Assembly (NCBI RefSeq): GCF_018130695.1
Contig: NZ_JAFCJX010000016.1
Location: 62,001 to 126,000, forward strand
DNA from: Bradyrhizobium jicamae
Lineage (GTDB): Bacteria > Pseudomonadota > Alphaproteobacteria > Rhizobiales > Xanthobacteraceae
Direction: 5' to 3'
DNA: 64,000 nucleotides
The position numbers and the translations under genes were made by a program. The notes below the pieces were generated by a model. It was given only the letters and a program-made list of their open reading frames with translations, ran no database searches and was not told where the DNA came from. Positions 51,113-60,107 of this stretch are shown here, piece after piece (within the stretch, counting starts at the first letter, position 1; each line of letters starts with the position of its first letter).

Positions 51113-52378
51113 TCAGACGGTTAGCCGCGCGCCGTCATGTCCGGCGATCGCCAGGCGTTTCACCATGCCGGGCACCTCGCCGCTGATCGCCACGGGCATG
51201 AAGTGCTCGGTGCGGCCCTGGCTGTCGCTCTCGATCAACACGTCGCGTGTCGCACCGATCTCCGATGCAAGCCGCCGTTGCAGCGCCGCGTCACCGGCCT
51301 CGCGCAACCGCTTGGCACGCTCCTTGACGACGCCGCCCGCGACCTGCGGCATGCGCGCGGCCGGCGTGCCCGGACGCTTCGAATAGGGAAACACATGCAG
51401 GAAGGTCAGGCCGCATTCGTCGATGAGATCGCGCGAGCGCGCAAACATCTCCTCGGTCTCGGTCGGGAAGCCCGCGATGATGTCGGCGCCGAAGGCGATG
51501 TCCGGGCGCAGCCGCCGGACCTGGGCACAAAAATCGACCGCGTGCTGGCGTGAATGCCGGCGCTTCATGCGCTTGAGGATCATGTCGTCGCCCGACTGCA
51601 GCGACAGATGCAGATGCGGCATCAAGCGCGCGTCGTCAGCGATCACGTCGAGCAGATCGCGATCGACCTCGATCGAATCGATCGAGGAGATGCGCAGCCG
51701 CTTCATATCAGGCACATGCCGCAGGATCTGCTTCGTCAGTTGCCCGAGCTTCGGCGTACCCGGGAGATCGGCGCCGTAACTCGTGAGATCGACGCCGGTC
51801 AGCACGATCTCGGCGTGACCGCGCTCCGTCAGCGCGCGGACCTGATCGACCACCGCGCCCATCGGCACCGAGCGCGAATTGCCGCGGCCATAGGGGATGA
51901 TGCAAAAGGTGCAGCGATGGTCGCAGCCGTTCTGCACCTGCACGAACACCCGCGGCAGGCCACGCTCGAATCCGTCGAGCAGATGCGGCGCCATCTCCTT
52001 GACCGCCATGATGTCGGCGACCGCGACCTTCTCGGTCGCGTCGATGCCGAAAGGCGTATCGAACGCGGCCCGCGCCGCGCGCCAGGCCTCACCGCGCATC
52101 TTCTCGTCATTGCCGACGACGCGATCGACCTCGGCCATGTCGGCAAACATGTCTGCCTGTGTCTGCGCCGCGCAGCCGGTGACGACAATGCGCGCCGCCG
52201 GACGCTCGCGCTTCAGCCTGCGGATCGACTGTCGTGCCTGAGCGACCGCCTCATTGGTGACAGCGCAGCTGTTGATGACGATGGTGTCGGCCAAGCCTGC
52301 CTGCTCAGCCTCACGACGAATCACCTCGGATTCGAACGCATTGAGGCGGCAGCCAAAGGTGACGACGTCGACGCCCAT
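51113..52378 (-). CDS. mtaB: tRNA t6A37 methylthiotransferase
   Basis: A 421-residue radical-SAM enzyme that converts t6A37 to ms2t6A. The N-terminal UPF0004 domain starts GVDVVTFGCRLNAFESEVI and has TCAAQTQAD; the radical-SAM cluster motif is CDHRCTFCIIPYGRGNSRS; a TRAM domain is at the C-terminus. The length is typical. It starts four bases after dapF, forming a conserved pair. Confidence 0.95.
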   Translation of the reverse strand: MGVDVVTFGCRLNAFESEVIRREAEQAGLADTIVINSCAVTNEAVAQARQSIRRLKRERPAARIVVTGCAAQTQADMFADMAEVDRVVGNDEKMRGEAWRAARAAFDTPFGIDATEKVAVADIMAVKEMAPHLLDGFERGLPRVFVQVQNGCDHRCTFCIIPYGRGNSRSVPMGAVVDQVRALTERGHAEIVLTGVDLTSYGADLPGTPKLGQLTKQILRHVPDMKRLRISSIDSIEVDRDLLDVIADDARLMPHLHLSLQSGDDMILKRMKRRHSRQHAVDFCAQVRRLRPDIAFGADIIAGFPTETEEMFARSRDLIDECGLTFLHVFPYSKRPGTPAARMPQVAGGVVKERAKRLREAGDAALQRRLASEIGATRDVLIESDSQGRTEHFMPVAISGEVPGMVKRLAIAGHDGARLTV

Positions 52379-52382
52379 AGGC

Positions 52383-53261
52383 TCAGGCGACGCTGGCGAA
52401 CAGCGCCGGATCGAAGTTGCCTTCGTACTCGAATGTCGCCGTGCCCGTCATCAGCACGTGATCGTCGCGCTCGCGCCACTCGATCATCAACTTGCCGCCG
52501 GGCAGCGTCATCTCGACGACGCGGTTGGTCCGCTTCAGCCGCGCCGCTGCGACCGCGGTCGCGCAGGCCGCCGAGCCGCAGGCCCGGGTCAGGCCCGCGC
52601 CGCGTTCCCAGGTGCGCATGGTGATGTGATCGCGATCGACGATATGGGCGAGCGTGATGTTGGCGCGGTCCGGGAAGATCGGGTGATTCTCGAGCAATGG
52701 CCCAAATCGTTCGAGATCATAGGCGTTGACGTCGTCGTCGACCCAGAAGATCGCGTGCGGATTGCCCATGTTGACGACGGACGGCGAATGCAGCACCGGC
52801 TTGTCGATCGGCCCGACCTGCAGCTCGATGTAGCGGGTGTCGCGGAACTCCTCGGCGAGCGGAATGTCCTGCCAGCCGAACTTCGGCACGCCCATGTCGA
52901 CCGTGTAGAGATCCGCCGCGGGGCCTTGCCAGCAATTCAACAACCCGGCGCGGGTCTCGAAGGTCGCGGTGGTCTGGCCGGTCTTCTCAAAAATCCGCCG
53001 CACCACGCAGCGCATGCCATTGCCGCAGGCACCGGCCTCCGAGCCGTCATTGTTGTAGATGGTGATGAAGGCCTCGGTGCCGTCCAGCCGCGGCGGTTGC
53101 AATACCATTAACTGGTCATAAGGCACGCCGCCGGAGGGCGACGCCACCGCGCGCGCCTCCGCCGCCGACACCTGCGCCCTGGAATCGCGCAAGTCGACGA
53201 CGACGATTTCATTGCCGATGCCATTCATCTTGGCAAAGGCATGGTTGGCGAGCGCGCTCAC
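52383..53261 (-). CDS. dapF: Diaminopimelate epimerase
   Basis: A 292-residue epimerase starting at GTG 53261; a much longer frame extends upstream but antisense to the GyrI-like gene and is not family sequence. The two catalytic cysteines are in EAGACGNGMRCV (Cys79) and ACGSAACATAVAA (near residue 225), and the N-terminal FAKMNGIGNEIVVVD is typical. It makes meso-diaminopimelate for lysine and peptidoglycan. It is followed closely by mtaB. Confidence 0.96.
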   Translation of the reverse strand: MSALANHAFAKMNGIGNEIVVVDLRDSRAQVSAAEARAVASPSGGVPYDQLMVLQPPRLDGTEAFITIYNNDGSEAGACGNGMRCVVRRIFEKTGQTTATFETRAGLLNCWQGPAADLYTVDMGVPKFGWQDIPLAEEFRDTRYIELQVGPIDKPVLHSPSVVNMGNPHAIFWVDDDVNAYDLERFGPLLENHPIFPDRANITLAHIVDRDHITMRTWERGAGLTRACGSAACATAVAAARLKRTNRVVEMTLPGGKLMIEWRERDDHVLMTGTATFEYEGNFDPALFASVA

Positions 53262-53342
53262 GGAAATTCCCAATTTCTGCCCGCTTATATGGCGAATGGT
53301 GGGCTGTTGGCCAGCCTGCGCAAGGCTAAACCTTCGAAAGCC

Positions 53343-53360
53343 CATGACGCATCTGTCATG
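53343..53360. promoter_or_regulatory. Palindrome in the dapF / GyrI-like divergent gap
   Basis: CATGAC, six bases, then GTCATG: a perfect 6-bp inverted repeat, 82 bases upstream of dapF and about 97 upstream of the GyrI-like gene. It is a possible operator for either. Confidence 0.3.
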
Positions 53361-53456
53361 AGACGAAAGCGGAACTCGCGTGTTAGGACTACCGCACCTC
53401 GCAGCCGCACGCCGGGACCCTGGCGGCTGGGTGGGATGGGGATGGAGAATAAACAA

Positions 53457-54185
53457 ATGAACCGTATCAGCACGTTCCGCGCGGCCCTGCTCGCGCTGGT
53501 CCCACTGGCTGCGCTCACGCTGGCCGGCCCGACCTCGGCCCAGTCGCCGTCGCCGGCTGCTTCGCCCGCCCCGGCCGCGAGCCCCTCGCCAGTCCCCGCG
53601 CCTGCCGCCTCGCCGACCCCGGTGCCGCCGCCGGCCGAGACCAAATCGCCGGCCGATAGCCCGGCCGCTGCCCAATCCCCTGCGCCAACGCCGCCGCCTC
53701 CGGCCGCCGCCCCGGTCCAGACCGCTGATCCCTTCGGCGAGCCGATCACGCTGGAGCCGAAGAAGGTCGTGATGTTCAAGGGCAACGCCAATTGGGATTC
53801 GGCGTTCGACGCCCTGATCGACGCCTTCAAGGTGCTGAGCACGACGCTCGACAAGCAGAGCATCAAGCCGAACGGCAATCCGATGATCGTCTACACCTCG
53901 ACGGACGATACCGGCTTCACCTTCATTGCCGAGCTTCCGGTCGACCAGGACGTGAAAAACCTCGGCAAGAACATGAGCATGGGCAACTCGCCGGACGGCA
54001 AGGCGCTCAAATTCGTCCATCGCGGATCCTACGACAACATGGACAACACCTACGAGGCGATCACCAACCACCTCGACGACAAGAAGCTCGAAGCAAAGGA
54101 CACCTTCATCGAGGAATACATCACCGATCCGCTGAAGACCGCGGAGGACAAGCTGGTGATCAACGTCTACGTGCCGCTGAAGTGA
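53457..54185 (+). CDS. Exported protein with a Pro/Ala linker and a GyrI-like ligand-binding domain
   Basis: A 242-residue protein; the ATG at 53457 has a GGAG site nine bases before it. A signal peptide (about 1-28, ending PTSAQ) leads into about 60 residues of Ser/Pro/Ala repeats, then a GyrI-like domain (about 90-242) with HRGSYDNMDNTYEAI, EEYITDP and LVINVYVPLK, the hallmark order of that fold. GyrI-like domains usually bind drugs or other small molecules in the cytoplasm, so an exported one is uncommon. The SIMPL-domain gene follows after five bases. Confidence 0.8.
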   Translation: MNRISTFRAALLALVPLAALTLAGPTSAQSPSPAASPAPAASPSPVPAPAASPTPVPPPAETKSPADSPAAAQSPAPTPPPPAAAPVQTADPFGEPITLEPKKVVMFKGNANWDSAFDALIDAFKVLSTTLDKQSIKPNGNPMIVYTSTDDTGFTFIAELPVDQDVKNLGKNMSMGNSPDGKALKFVHRGSYDNMDNTYEAITNHLDDKKLEAKDTFIEEYITDPLKTAEDKLVINVYVPLK

Positions 54186-54190
54186 GACAT

Positions 54191-54883
54191 ATGAGATTTG
54201 GCCTTTCCTCCGCCGCGCTGTCGCTGGCGCTGCTTGCAACGCCTGCGCGCGCGCAGGTGCCGCCGCCCGCGATTTCGGTCTCTGGCGAAGCCACCGTCTC
54301 GGTCGCGCCGGACCAGGCGCAGGTCGATGGCGGCGTCACCACCGATGCCAAGACCGCGCGCGAAGCCTCCGACGCCAACAATGCCGCGATGGGCAAGGTG
54401 CTGGCCGCGCTGAAGAGCGCCGGCGTCGACGAGAAGGACTTTCAAACCGCGCGGCTGTCGCTGCAGCCGAAATATGCACCGGACCGCGCCGGCCCCTCCG
54501 CCGTCATCGGCTACCGCGCCAGCAATCGCGTCACCATCAAGGTGCGCGACGTCACCAAGGTCGCCAACGTGATCGATGCGCTGGTCGGCGGCGGCGCCAA
54601 TGAGATCGGCGGCATCAATTTCACCGTATCGCAAGCCTCCAGGATGCTGGACGACGCCCGCACAAAGGCGCTCGCCGATGCGCGCCGCAAAGCCGAGATC
54701 TATGCCACGGCCGCCGGCGTGACGCTCGGCGAGCCCTTGAGCATCACGGAGGAAGGCGGCGCGACGCCTTTGTTCCGCAGCAAGATGGCCGCGCCGATGG
54801 CGGCAGCGCCGGCGCAGGTCGCGGCCGGCGAGGAGACGCTGTCGGTGACGGTGAACGTCACCTGGGCGATCAAGGGGAAGTAG
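54191..54883 (+). CDS. SIMPL domain (DUF541) periplasmic protein
   Basis: A 230-residue protein with a signal peptide (1-21, ending ARAQ) and the SIMPL core: ISVSGEATVSVAPDQAQVDG, then FQTARLSLQPKYAPD and GYRASNRVTIKVRDV, with the C-terminal EETLSVTVNVTWAIK. E. coli YggE and other SIMPL proteins are linked to oxidative stress or outer-membrane function. The ATG is five bases after the stop of the GyrI-like gene, so both are one operon. Confidence 0.92.
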   Translation: MRFGLSSAALSLALLATPARAQVPPPAISVSGEATVSVAPDQAQVDGGVTTDAKTAREASDANNAAMGKVLAALKSAGVDEKDFQTARLSLQPKYAPDRAGPSAVIGYRASNRVTIKVRDVTKVANVIDALVGGGANEIGGINFTVSQASRMLDDARTKALADARRKAEIYATAAGVTLGEPLSITEEGGATPLFRSKMAAPMAAAPAQVAAGEETLSVTVNVTWAIKGK

Positions 54884-54884
54884 C

Positions 54885-55010
54885 TCTCGTGTCCCGGACG
54901 CGGTGCAGCGTGTAACGCTGCTCCGCAGAGCCGGGACCACCTTGCTGCCGTCTCGATGGGCCCCGGCTCTGCGCAGCGTCACTGCGTGCCGCAGCGCGTC
55001 CGGGGCACGA
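54885..55010. repeat. Intergenic repeat (TCGTGTCCCGGACG family), copy 2
   Basis: It shares with the 47383 element the ends CTCTCGTGTCCCGGACGC and GCGCGTCCGGGGCACGA and the inner GAGCCGGGACC / GGCCCCGGCTCTGCGC pair. It lies between two converging genes. Confidence 0.8.
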
Positions 55011-55033
55011 TGCTTCGACAAGCCTCAGCGCAG

Positions 55034-56098
55034 TTAAACCTCAAACACCTGCCCGGGCTTCAGCGCCGCGAATTTCTCGCGCGGCACTTTTGCCGCATCG
55101 AGCGCTTCGCCGAGCGCGATCACCGGCGCGTCGATCGCTTCATCGGTGAGCTGGAACGTGCCGTGATGATGCGCCAGCGCCTGCGCGGCGCCGCAATCGG
55201 CCAGCGCCTTGACGGCATCCTCGGGATTCATGTGCTGATCGCGCATGAACCAGCGCGGCTCATAGGCCCCAATGGGAAGGATCGCCAGCCGCAGCGGGCC
55301 GTGCGTCTCGGCAACGCGGCGGAAATGCCGGCCATCGCCATAACCGGAATCGCAGACGATGTAGAGCTTGCCGGCCGGCGTCTCCAGCACAAAGCTCGCC
55401 CACAGCGCCTTGTTGCGATCGAACAGGCCGCGCGCCGACCAGTGCCGCGTCGGCACCAGCGTCACGGCCAGATCGTTGCCGAGTTCGACGCGCTGGTGCC
55501 AGTCGAACGCCTCGGCTTTGATCGTGGCATCCGCCTCGCGCATCGTCACATCATTGCCGAGCGGCGTGATCACCCGCGGCCCAAAATTTTTCGTAAGCCG
55601 CGACAGCGTCGCGACGTCGAGATGGTCGTAATGACCGTGCGACACCAGCACGATGTCGATCCTGGGCAGCTTCTCGAAGGCGACGCCGGGATCATTGTGC
55701 CGCTTCGGCCCGGCGAAGGAGAACGGCGAGACGCGCATCGACCAGACGGGGTCGACGAGGATGTTGAGGCCGGCGGCCTGGATCAGCCAGCTGGCGTGGC
55801 CAACAAAAGAGAGGCGCACCTTCGCGCCTTCGACCCGCGGCGGCGGCGTGTCGGCATAGGGGCTCGGTACCCAATCGGGCCAAACCGCCCGCTGCCCGCG
55901 ACCGGCGAGCTGCCAGCGCAGGACTTCGGCGAGCGATTTCGGCGGCGAACCATCGGGATCGAAGAAATGCAATCCGTCGAAATGGTCGGACACGGGGCCG
56001 TCATAGGTCTTCATGAAGGTCATCCAGATCGAGGGAACGCCAACCGCCGTCGCGGCTCCGGCAAGAAGTGAGAAGATGCGGCGGCGGGTGATCGGCAC
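55034..56098 (-). CDS. Metallo-beta-lactamase-fold hydrolase (NAPE-PLD-like)
   Basis: A 354-residue protein with a Tat-like N-terminus (RRRIFSLLAGAATAVG) that suggests export or anchoring. The fold shows SFVGHASWLIQAAGLNILVD and the zinc motif SHGHYDHLDVATL, with downstream metal-binding LIPTRHWSARG and ALAHHHGTFQLT. This group includes NAPE-phospholipase D and UlaG-like lactonases; the substrate here is unknown. Confidence 0.88.
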   Translation of the reverse strand: MPITRRRIFSLLAGAATAVGVPSIWMTFMKTYDGPVSDHFDGLHFFDPDGSPPKSLAEVLRWQLAGRGQRAVWPDWVPSPYADTPPPRVEGAKVRLSFVGHASWLIQAAGLNILVDPVWSMRVSPFSFAGPKRHNDPGVAFEKLPRIDIVLVSHGHYDHLDVATLSRLTKNFGPRVITPLGNDVTMREADATIKAEAFDWHQRVELGNDLAVTLVPTRHWSARGLFDRNKALWASFVLETPAGKLYIVCDSGYGDGRHFRRVAETHGPLRLAILPIGAYEPRWFMRDQHMNPEDAVKALADCGAAQALAHHHGTFQLTDEAIDAPVIALGEALDAAKVPREKFAALKPGQVFEV

Positions 56099-56376
56099 GA
56101 GACGGGCTTTGCGAGGTGCGAGCGAAGGTCTCGTCTATATGGGTGGCGTCGCCCGATTGGGAACCCGCGACAAAATACCATTTATTCTCAAAGCCTTGAT
56201 ATCCGGACAATGTTACCGCACACCAATCTATCCTTGACTTTGGGCCGCCGGCGGCGTTTAACGCGGCCACTTTCTCGGAAAGATCCGTCTTTTCGACCCG
56301 CCGACCGGCCTTGGAGGCCGGAGGCCAACGCCCGACAGCGCGATGCGCCCTCGGGCGCGAAAGTGTTTGGATCGAC
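56099..56376. other. Intergenic region upstream of ffh
   Basis: This part of the 433-base gap between a divergent gene pair contains no plausible coding frame. It holds a candidate promoter for ffh at 56234-56262 and an AT-rich stretch at about 56160-56200; a repeat fills the remainder. Confidence 0.6.
56234..56262 (+). promoter_or_regulatory. Candidate promoter for ffh-rpsP-rimM
   Basis: TTGACT (56234-56239) and TTTAAC (56257-56262) are 17 bases apart, close to consensus. It is 270 bases upstream of ffh, so the leader would include the whole 140-base repeat. Confidence 0.5.
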
Positions 56377-56513
56377 TTCTCCCTCGCCCCGCTCTTGCGG
56401 GGAGAGGGTTGGGGTGAGGGGCTCTCTCCGCGGGTGATGCGCGTGGATGGCCCTGTACCCCCTCACCCGGATCGCAAGGGCGATCCGACCTCTCCCCGCA
56501 GGCGGGGAGAGGT
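56377..56513. repeat. Intergenic repeat, long form, copy 2, upstream of ffh
   Basis: Closely matches the 32602-32744 element, including CCCTCGCCCCGCTCTTGCGG and TACCCCCTCACCCGGATCGC, and ends 18 bases before the ffh start codon. The middle 35 bases differ. Confidence 0.85.
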
Positions 56514-56531
56514 TAAAACAGGACAACGGCA

Positions 56532-58079
56532 TTGTTCGACAATCTGTCGGAACGGCTTGGTGGCATTCTCGATCGTCTGACGGGGCGCGGTGCGCTGACC
56601 GAAAAGGACGTCGACGCCGCGATGCGCGAGGTGCGCCGCGCGCTGCTCGAGGCCGACGTCGCACTCGAGGTGGTCCGCAGCTTCACCGACCGCGTCCGTG
56701 AGCAGGCGATCGGCGCCACCGTCGTCAAGTCGGTGACCCCCGGCCAGATGGTCGTGAAGATCGTCCATGACGAGCTCGTTAACACGCTCGGCGCCGACGG
56801 CCAGACCATCGACATCAACGCTGTGCCGCCGGTTCCGATCATGATGGTCGGTCTCCAAGGCTCCGGCAAAACCACCACCACCGCAAAACTCGCGCGCCGT
56901 CTCGTGCAGCGCGACAAGCGCAAGGTGCTGATGGCCTCGCTCGACATCTACCGCCCGGCGGCGATGGAGCAGCTGGCCGTGCTCGGCCGCGATCTCGACA
57001 TTCCGACGCTGCCGATCGTCGCCGGACAGAAGCCGGCGCAAATAGCCAAGCGCGCGCTCGAAGCAGGCAAGCTCGGCGGCTACGACGTCGTGCTGCTCGA
57101 CACCGCCGGCCGCACCACGCTCGACGAAGAGATGATGACCGAAGCGGCCGAGATCAAATCGGCCGCCAATCCGCACGAAGTGCTGCTGGTCGCTGACTCC
57201 CTGACCGGCCAGGACGCGGTCAATCTGGCGCGCTCGTTCGATCAGCGCGTCGGCCTGACCGGCATCGTGCTGACCCGTGTCGACGGCGACGGCCGCGGCG
57301 GCGCTGCGCTGTCGATGCGCGCGGTCACCGGCAAGCCGATCAAGCTGATCGGTGTCGGCGAAAAGACCGATGCGCTGGAAGACTTCCACCCGAGCCGGAT
57401 CGCCGGCCGCATCCTCGGCATGGGCGACGTCGTCTCGCTGGTCGAGAAGGCCGCCGCGAACATCGACGCCGAGAAGGCCGCGCGCACCGCCGAGCGCATG
57501 CGCAAGGGTCAGTTCGACCTCAACGACATGCGCGAGCAGCTGCAGCAGATGGCCAATATGGGCGGCATCGGCGGCTTGATGGGCATGATGCCCGGCATCG
57601 CCAAGATGAAGAACCAGATCGCGGCCGCCGGCATCGACGACAAGATCCTGAAGCGCCAGGTCGCGATCATCGATTCGATGACGCGCCAGGAGCGCAAGAA
57701 CCCGGACATCCTGAAAGCGAGCCGCAAGAAGCGCATCGCGGCCGGTGCCGGCCAGAACGTCGAGCAGATCAACAAGCTGCTGAAGATGCACCGGAACATG
57801 GCCGACATGATGAAGGCCATGGGAAGCGGCAAGCGCGGCCCGCTCGCCGGCATCGCGCAGGCGATGGGCTTTGGCGGCGGCATGAAGCCGCCCTCACCGG
57901 AAGAGATGAAGGCGATGGCCGAGAAGATGCAGGGCGGCGCCGGCGGCGGCCTGCCCAATCTGCCGAAGGATCTGCCGGTCGGCCTGCGCGGCGGACTGCC
58001 CAACCTGCCGGGGCTCACCGGCCTCACCGGCAAGCCGACGCTGCCCGGTCTCGGCGGCTTCCCGGGCAAGAAGAAATGA
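56532..58079 (+). CDS. ffh: Signal recognition particle protein Ffh
   Basis: A 515-residue SRP54 homologue starting at TTG 56532 (MFDNLSERLGGILDRLTGRG), since no ATG or GTG precedes the conserved N domain. The G domain has GLQGSGKTTTTAKLARRL, DTAGRTTLDEEMM and TRVDGDGRGG. The Met-rich M domain (about 325-440) binds 4.5S RNA and signal peptides. The last 60 residues are a Gly/Leu/Pro-rich tail with repeated LPNLP words, longer than in enterobacteria. It is first in the ffh-rpsP-rimM cluster. Confidence 0.97.
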   Translation: MFDNLSERLGGILDRLTGRGALTEKDVDAAMREVRRALLEADVALEVVRSFTDRVREQAIGATVVKSVTPGQMVVKIVHDELVNTLGADGQTIDINAVPPVPIMMVGLQGSGKTTTTAKLARRLVQRDKRKVLMASLDIYRPAAMEQLAVLGRDLDIPTLPIVAGQKPAQIAKRALEAGKLGGYDVVLLDTAGRTTLDEEMMTEAAEIKSAANPHEVLLVADSLTGQDAVNLARSFDQRVGLTGIVLTRVDGDGRGGAALSMRAVTGKPIKLIGVGEKTDALEDFHPSRIAGRILGMGDVVSLVEKAAANIDAEKAARTAERMRKGQFDLNDMREQLQQMANMGGIGGLMGMMPGIAKMKNQIAAAGIDDKILKRQVAIIDSMTRQERKNPDILKASRKKRIAAGAGQNVEQINKLLKMHRNMADMMKAMGSGKRGPLAGIAQAMGFGGGMKPPSPEEMKAMAEKMQGGAGGGLPNLPKDLPVGLRGGLPNLPGLTGLTGKPTLPGLGGFPGKKK

Positions 58080-58158
58080 GGAATTCGTCGCGCGGGAAGT
58101 TTCCAGCGCGCCGCGGAATACCAATCACCTGAACAAACGTACTTTGAAGGAGAACTGA

Positions 58159-58491
58159 ATGTCTGTCGTTATCCGCCTCGCGCGCGCCGGTACCAAGAAG
58201 CGTCCGGTCTATCACGTCGTCGTCGCCGACTCGCGCTTCCCCCGCGACGGCCGCTTCATCGAGCGTCTCGGCCACTTCAATCCGCTGCTGCCGAAGGACA
58301 ATGAGTCGCGCCTCAAGCTCGACATGGACAAGGTGAAGGCCTGGCTCGCCAAGGGCGCACAGCCCTCGGACCGCGTGACCCGCTTCCTCGATGCCGCCGG
58401 CGTCAAGAAGCGCACCGCGCGCAACAACCCGCAGAAGGCCGTGCCGCGCAAGGAGCGCAAGGCGCAGGCCGAAGCCGCCGCCAAGGCATAG
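58159..58491 (+). CDS. rpsP: 30S ribosomal protein S16
   Basis: A 110-residue ribosomal protein that starts MSVVIRLARAGTKKRPVYHV and continues RFIERLGHFNPLLP; the C-terminal 30 residues are a basic alphaproteobacterial extension. AAGGAGAACTGA precedes the ATG. It lies between ffh and rimM. Confidence 0.98.
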   Translation: MSVVIRLARAGTKKRPVYHVVVADSRFPRDGRFIERLGHFNPLLPKDNESRLKLDMDKVKAWLAKGAQPSDRVTRFLDAAGVKKRTARNNPQKAVPRKERKAQAEAAAKA

Positions 58492-58509
58492 AGCTGAACG
58501 GCGGCCGCG

Positions 58510-59031
58510 GTGGCTGCACCGGTTTGTGTCGCCCGTATCGGCGCTGCGCACGGCGTGCGCGGCGCCGTCAGGCTTTGGACGTTCACCGAAGACCCGCTGG
58601 CCGTGAGGGATTACGGCCCGCTGATGACCAAGGACGGCTCGCGCCAGTTCGAGGTGACGCATCTCCGCGAAGCCAAGGACCATCTGGTCGCGACGCTGAA
58701 GGGCGTCGCCACGCGCGATGACGCCGAACGGCTCAACGGCATCGAGCTCTACGTTCCGCGCGATCGCCTGCCGGATACCGAGGACGGCGAGTATTACCAC
58801 ACCGACCTGATCGGCCTCGCCGCCGTGACCACGGCCGAGCAACCGCTCGGCAAGGTGATCGCCATCCACAATTTCGGCGCCGGCGACATCATCGAGATCG
58901 CTCCACCCCAAGGCGCGACGATGCTGCTGCCCTTCACCAACGCCGTGGTGCCGACCGTCGATCTCGCCGCGGGCCGCGTGATCATCGAGCTGCCGCAGGA
59001 AATCGACGGCGACGATCCCACGGCGGCCTAA
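58510..59031 (+). CDS. rimM: Ribosome maturation factor RimM
   Basis: A 173-residue protein starting at GTG 58510 (MAAPVCVARIGAAHGVRGAV). The N-terminal RimM domain has the family GAAHGVRGAVRLWTFTEDP; the C-terminal PRC barrel (about 92-165) has YYHTDLIGLAAVTTAEQPLG. It binds S19 and helps mature the 30S head. It starts 18 bases after rpsP. trmD normally follows directly but here is displaced by 3.5 kb. Confidence 0.96.
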   Translation: MAAPVCVARIGAAHGVRGAVRLWTFTEDPLAVRDYGPLMTKDGSRQFEVTHLREAKDHLVATLKGVATRDDAERLNGIELYVPRDRLPDTEDGEYYHTDLIGLAAVTTAEQPLGKVIAIHNFGAGDIIEIAPPQGATMLLPFTNAVVPTVDLAAGRVIIELPQEIDGDDPTAA

Positions 59032-59043
59032 CGCGACAACCAC

Positions 59044-59961
59044 TCAATCCGTCGCGCGCCCCTGCGCTTCCAGCCAGTCGCAGAACACCGCGCAGTGCGG
59101 ATCGTTGCGCCGCGCGTCGGGGAAGTACGCAAAATAGCTGCGTGCCGGCAGGCTGACCTTTGGAAATGGCGTCATCAAACGTCCGGCCGCGAGATCATCC
59201 GCGATCAATGCGGTCGGTCCCATCGCAACGCCAAGGCCATCGAGCGCGGCCTGGATCGTCAGATAGAAATGATCGAAGGTCAGCGACGCCGCAGGCTCCA
59301 GCGCGGAATGCCCGGCTTCGGTCAGCCAATCGCGCCACAGCCGCGGCATCGAGGTCACGTGCAGCTGCGTATGCTTCGAGAGATCGACGACGTCACTCAG
59401 CGGCGCATGCGCAAGCAAGGACGGGCTGCACACCGGCAGCCGTCGCTCCGCGAGCAGGAAGCGCGACGAGTAGCCGTGAAAACTGTCGGGCCCGCCGCGG
59501 ATCACCACATCGAATGTTTCAGGCAATGCGTCGAGCGGATCGTTCGACGTCGACAACCGCACCTCGATGTCGGGATGCTCGGCGCGAAACCGGCTCATGC
59601 GCGGCAGCAGCCAGCGCAGGCTGAAGGTCGCGAGCGCATTGACGCGCAACACCGCCACCGATGCGTCGTCGCGCCGCGCGCGATGCTGCAACACCGCCGC
59701 CGAGATGCGATCGAGCGCGGGACCGAATTCGGCGAGCAGCGCCGCGCCCGCGGGCGTCAGCACCACCCGACGGACCGAGCGGCGAAACAGCGCCGGCGGT
59801 CCCAGCCATTCCTCGAGCAGGCGGATCTGCTGGCTGATCGCGCCGTGGGTCACGCTGAGCTCAGCGGCCGCCTCCTTGAAGCTGCCGAGCCGCGCGGCAG
59901 CCTCCAAGGCACGAACCGCGTTGAGCGGAGGCAGGCTGCGGCGTGGGACGAACATGGCCAT
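59044..59961 (-). CDS. LysR family regulator (GcvA-like)
   Basis: A 305-residue LysR regulator. The helix-turn-helix (about 10-68) begins LPPLNAVRALEAAARLGSFK and includes LSVTHGAISQQIRLLEEWLG, the pattern of the GcvA/AmpR subgroup. The substrate-binding domain spans about 95-300. It is divergent from an MFS gene with 183 bases between, which carries two copies of AGATTTTCTA, so it probably regulates that gene and itself. Confidence 0.93.
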   Translation of the reverse strand: MAMFVPRRSLPPLNAVRALEAAARLGSFKEAAAELSVTHGAISQQIRLLEEWLGPPALFRRSVRRVVLTPAGAALLAEFGPALDRISAAVLQHRARRDDASVAVLRVNALATFSLRWLLPRMSRFRAEHPDIEVRLSTSNDPLDALPETFDVVIRGGPDSFHGYSSRFLLAERRLPVCSPSLLAHAPLSDVVDLSKHTQLHVTSMPRLWRDWLTEAGHSALEPAASLTFDHFYLTIQAALDGLGVAMGPTALIADDLAAGRLMTPFPKVSLPARSYFAYFPDARRNDPHCAVFCDWLEAQGRATD

Positions 59962-59966
59962 AAGTC

Positions 59967-59976
59967 AGATTTTCTA
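59967..59976. promoter_or_regulatory. Repeated decamer, copy near the LysR gene
   Basis: AGATTTTCTA, identical to the decamer at 60098-60107, lies six bases upstream of the LysR start. It may be a LysR-type half-site for autoregulation. Confidence 0.35.
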
Positions 59977-60096
59977 ATGCAGGATCGGATTATTACTGAT
60001 TTGTGACAGCGACCGTTGAGGCGCATAGTAGCCGCAACACGCTAGCGAGGCTTCTATTTTCCACGACATCGATTCAATGCCCTGCACACCCATCTT

Positions 60097-60107
60097 TAGA
60101 TTTTCTA
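60097..60107. promoter_or_regulatory. Palindromic decamer upstream of the MFS gene
   Basis: TAGATTTTCTA is a TAGA-TTT-TCTA palindrome 38-48 bases upstream of the MFS ATG, with the same decamer as next to the LysR gene. LysR-type sites often have T-N11-A dyads, which this matches loosely. Confidence 0.4.

Noticed and set aside
52383..54239. A 618-codon version of dapF extending to 54239
   Set aside because: The extra 325 codons lie antisense to the GyrI-like gene and have Arg/Gly repeats; the conserved epimerase begins at the GTG at 53261.
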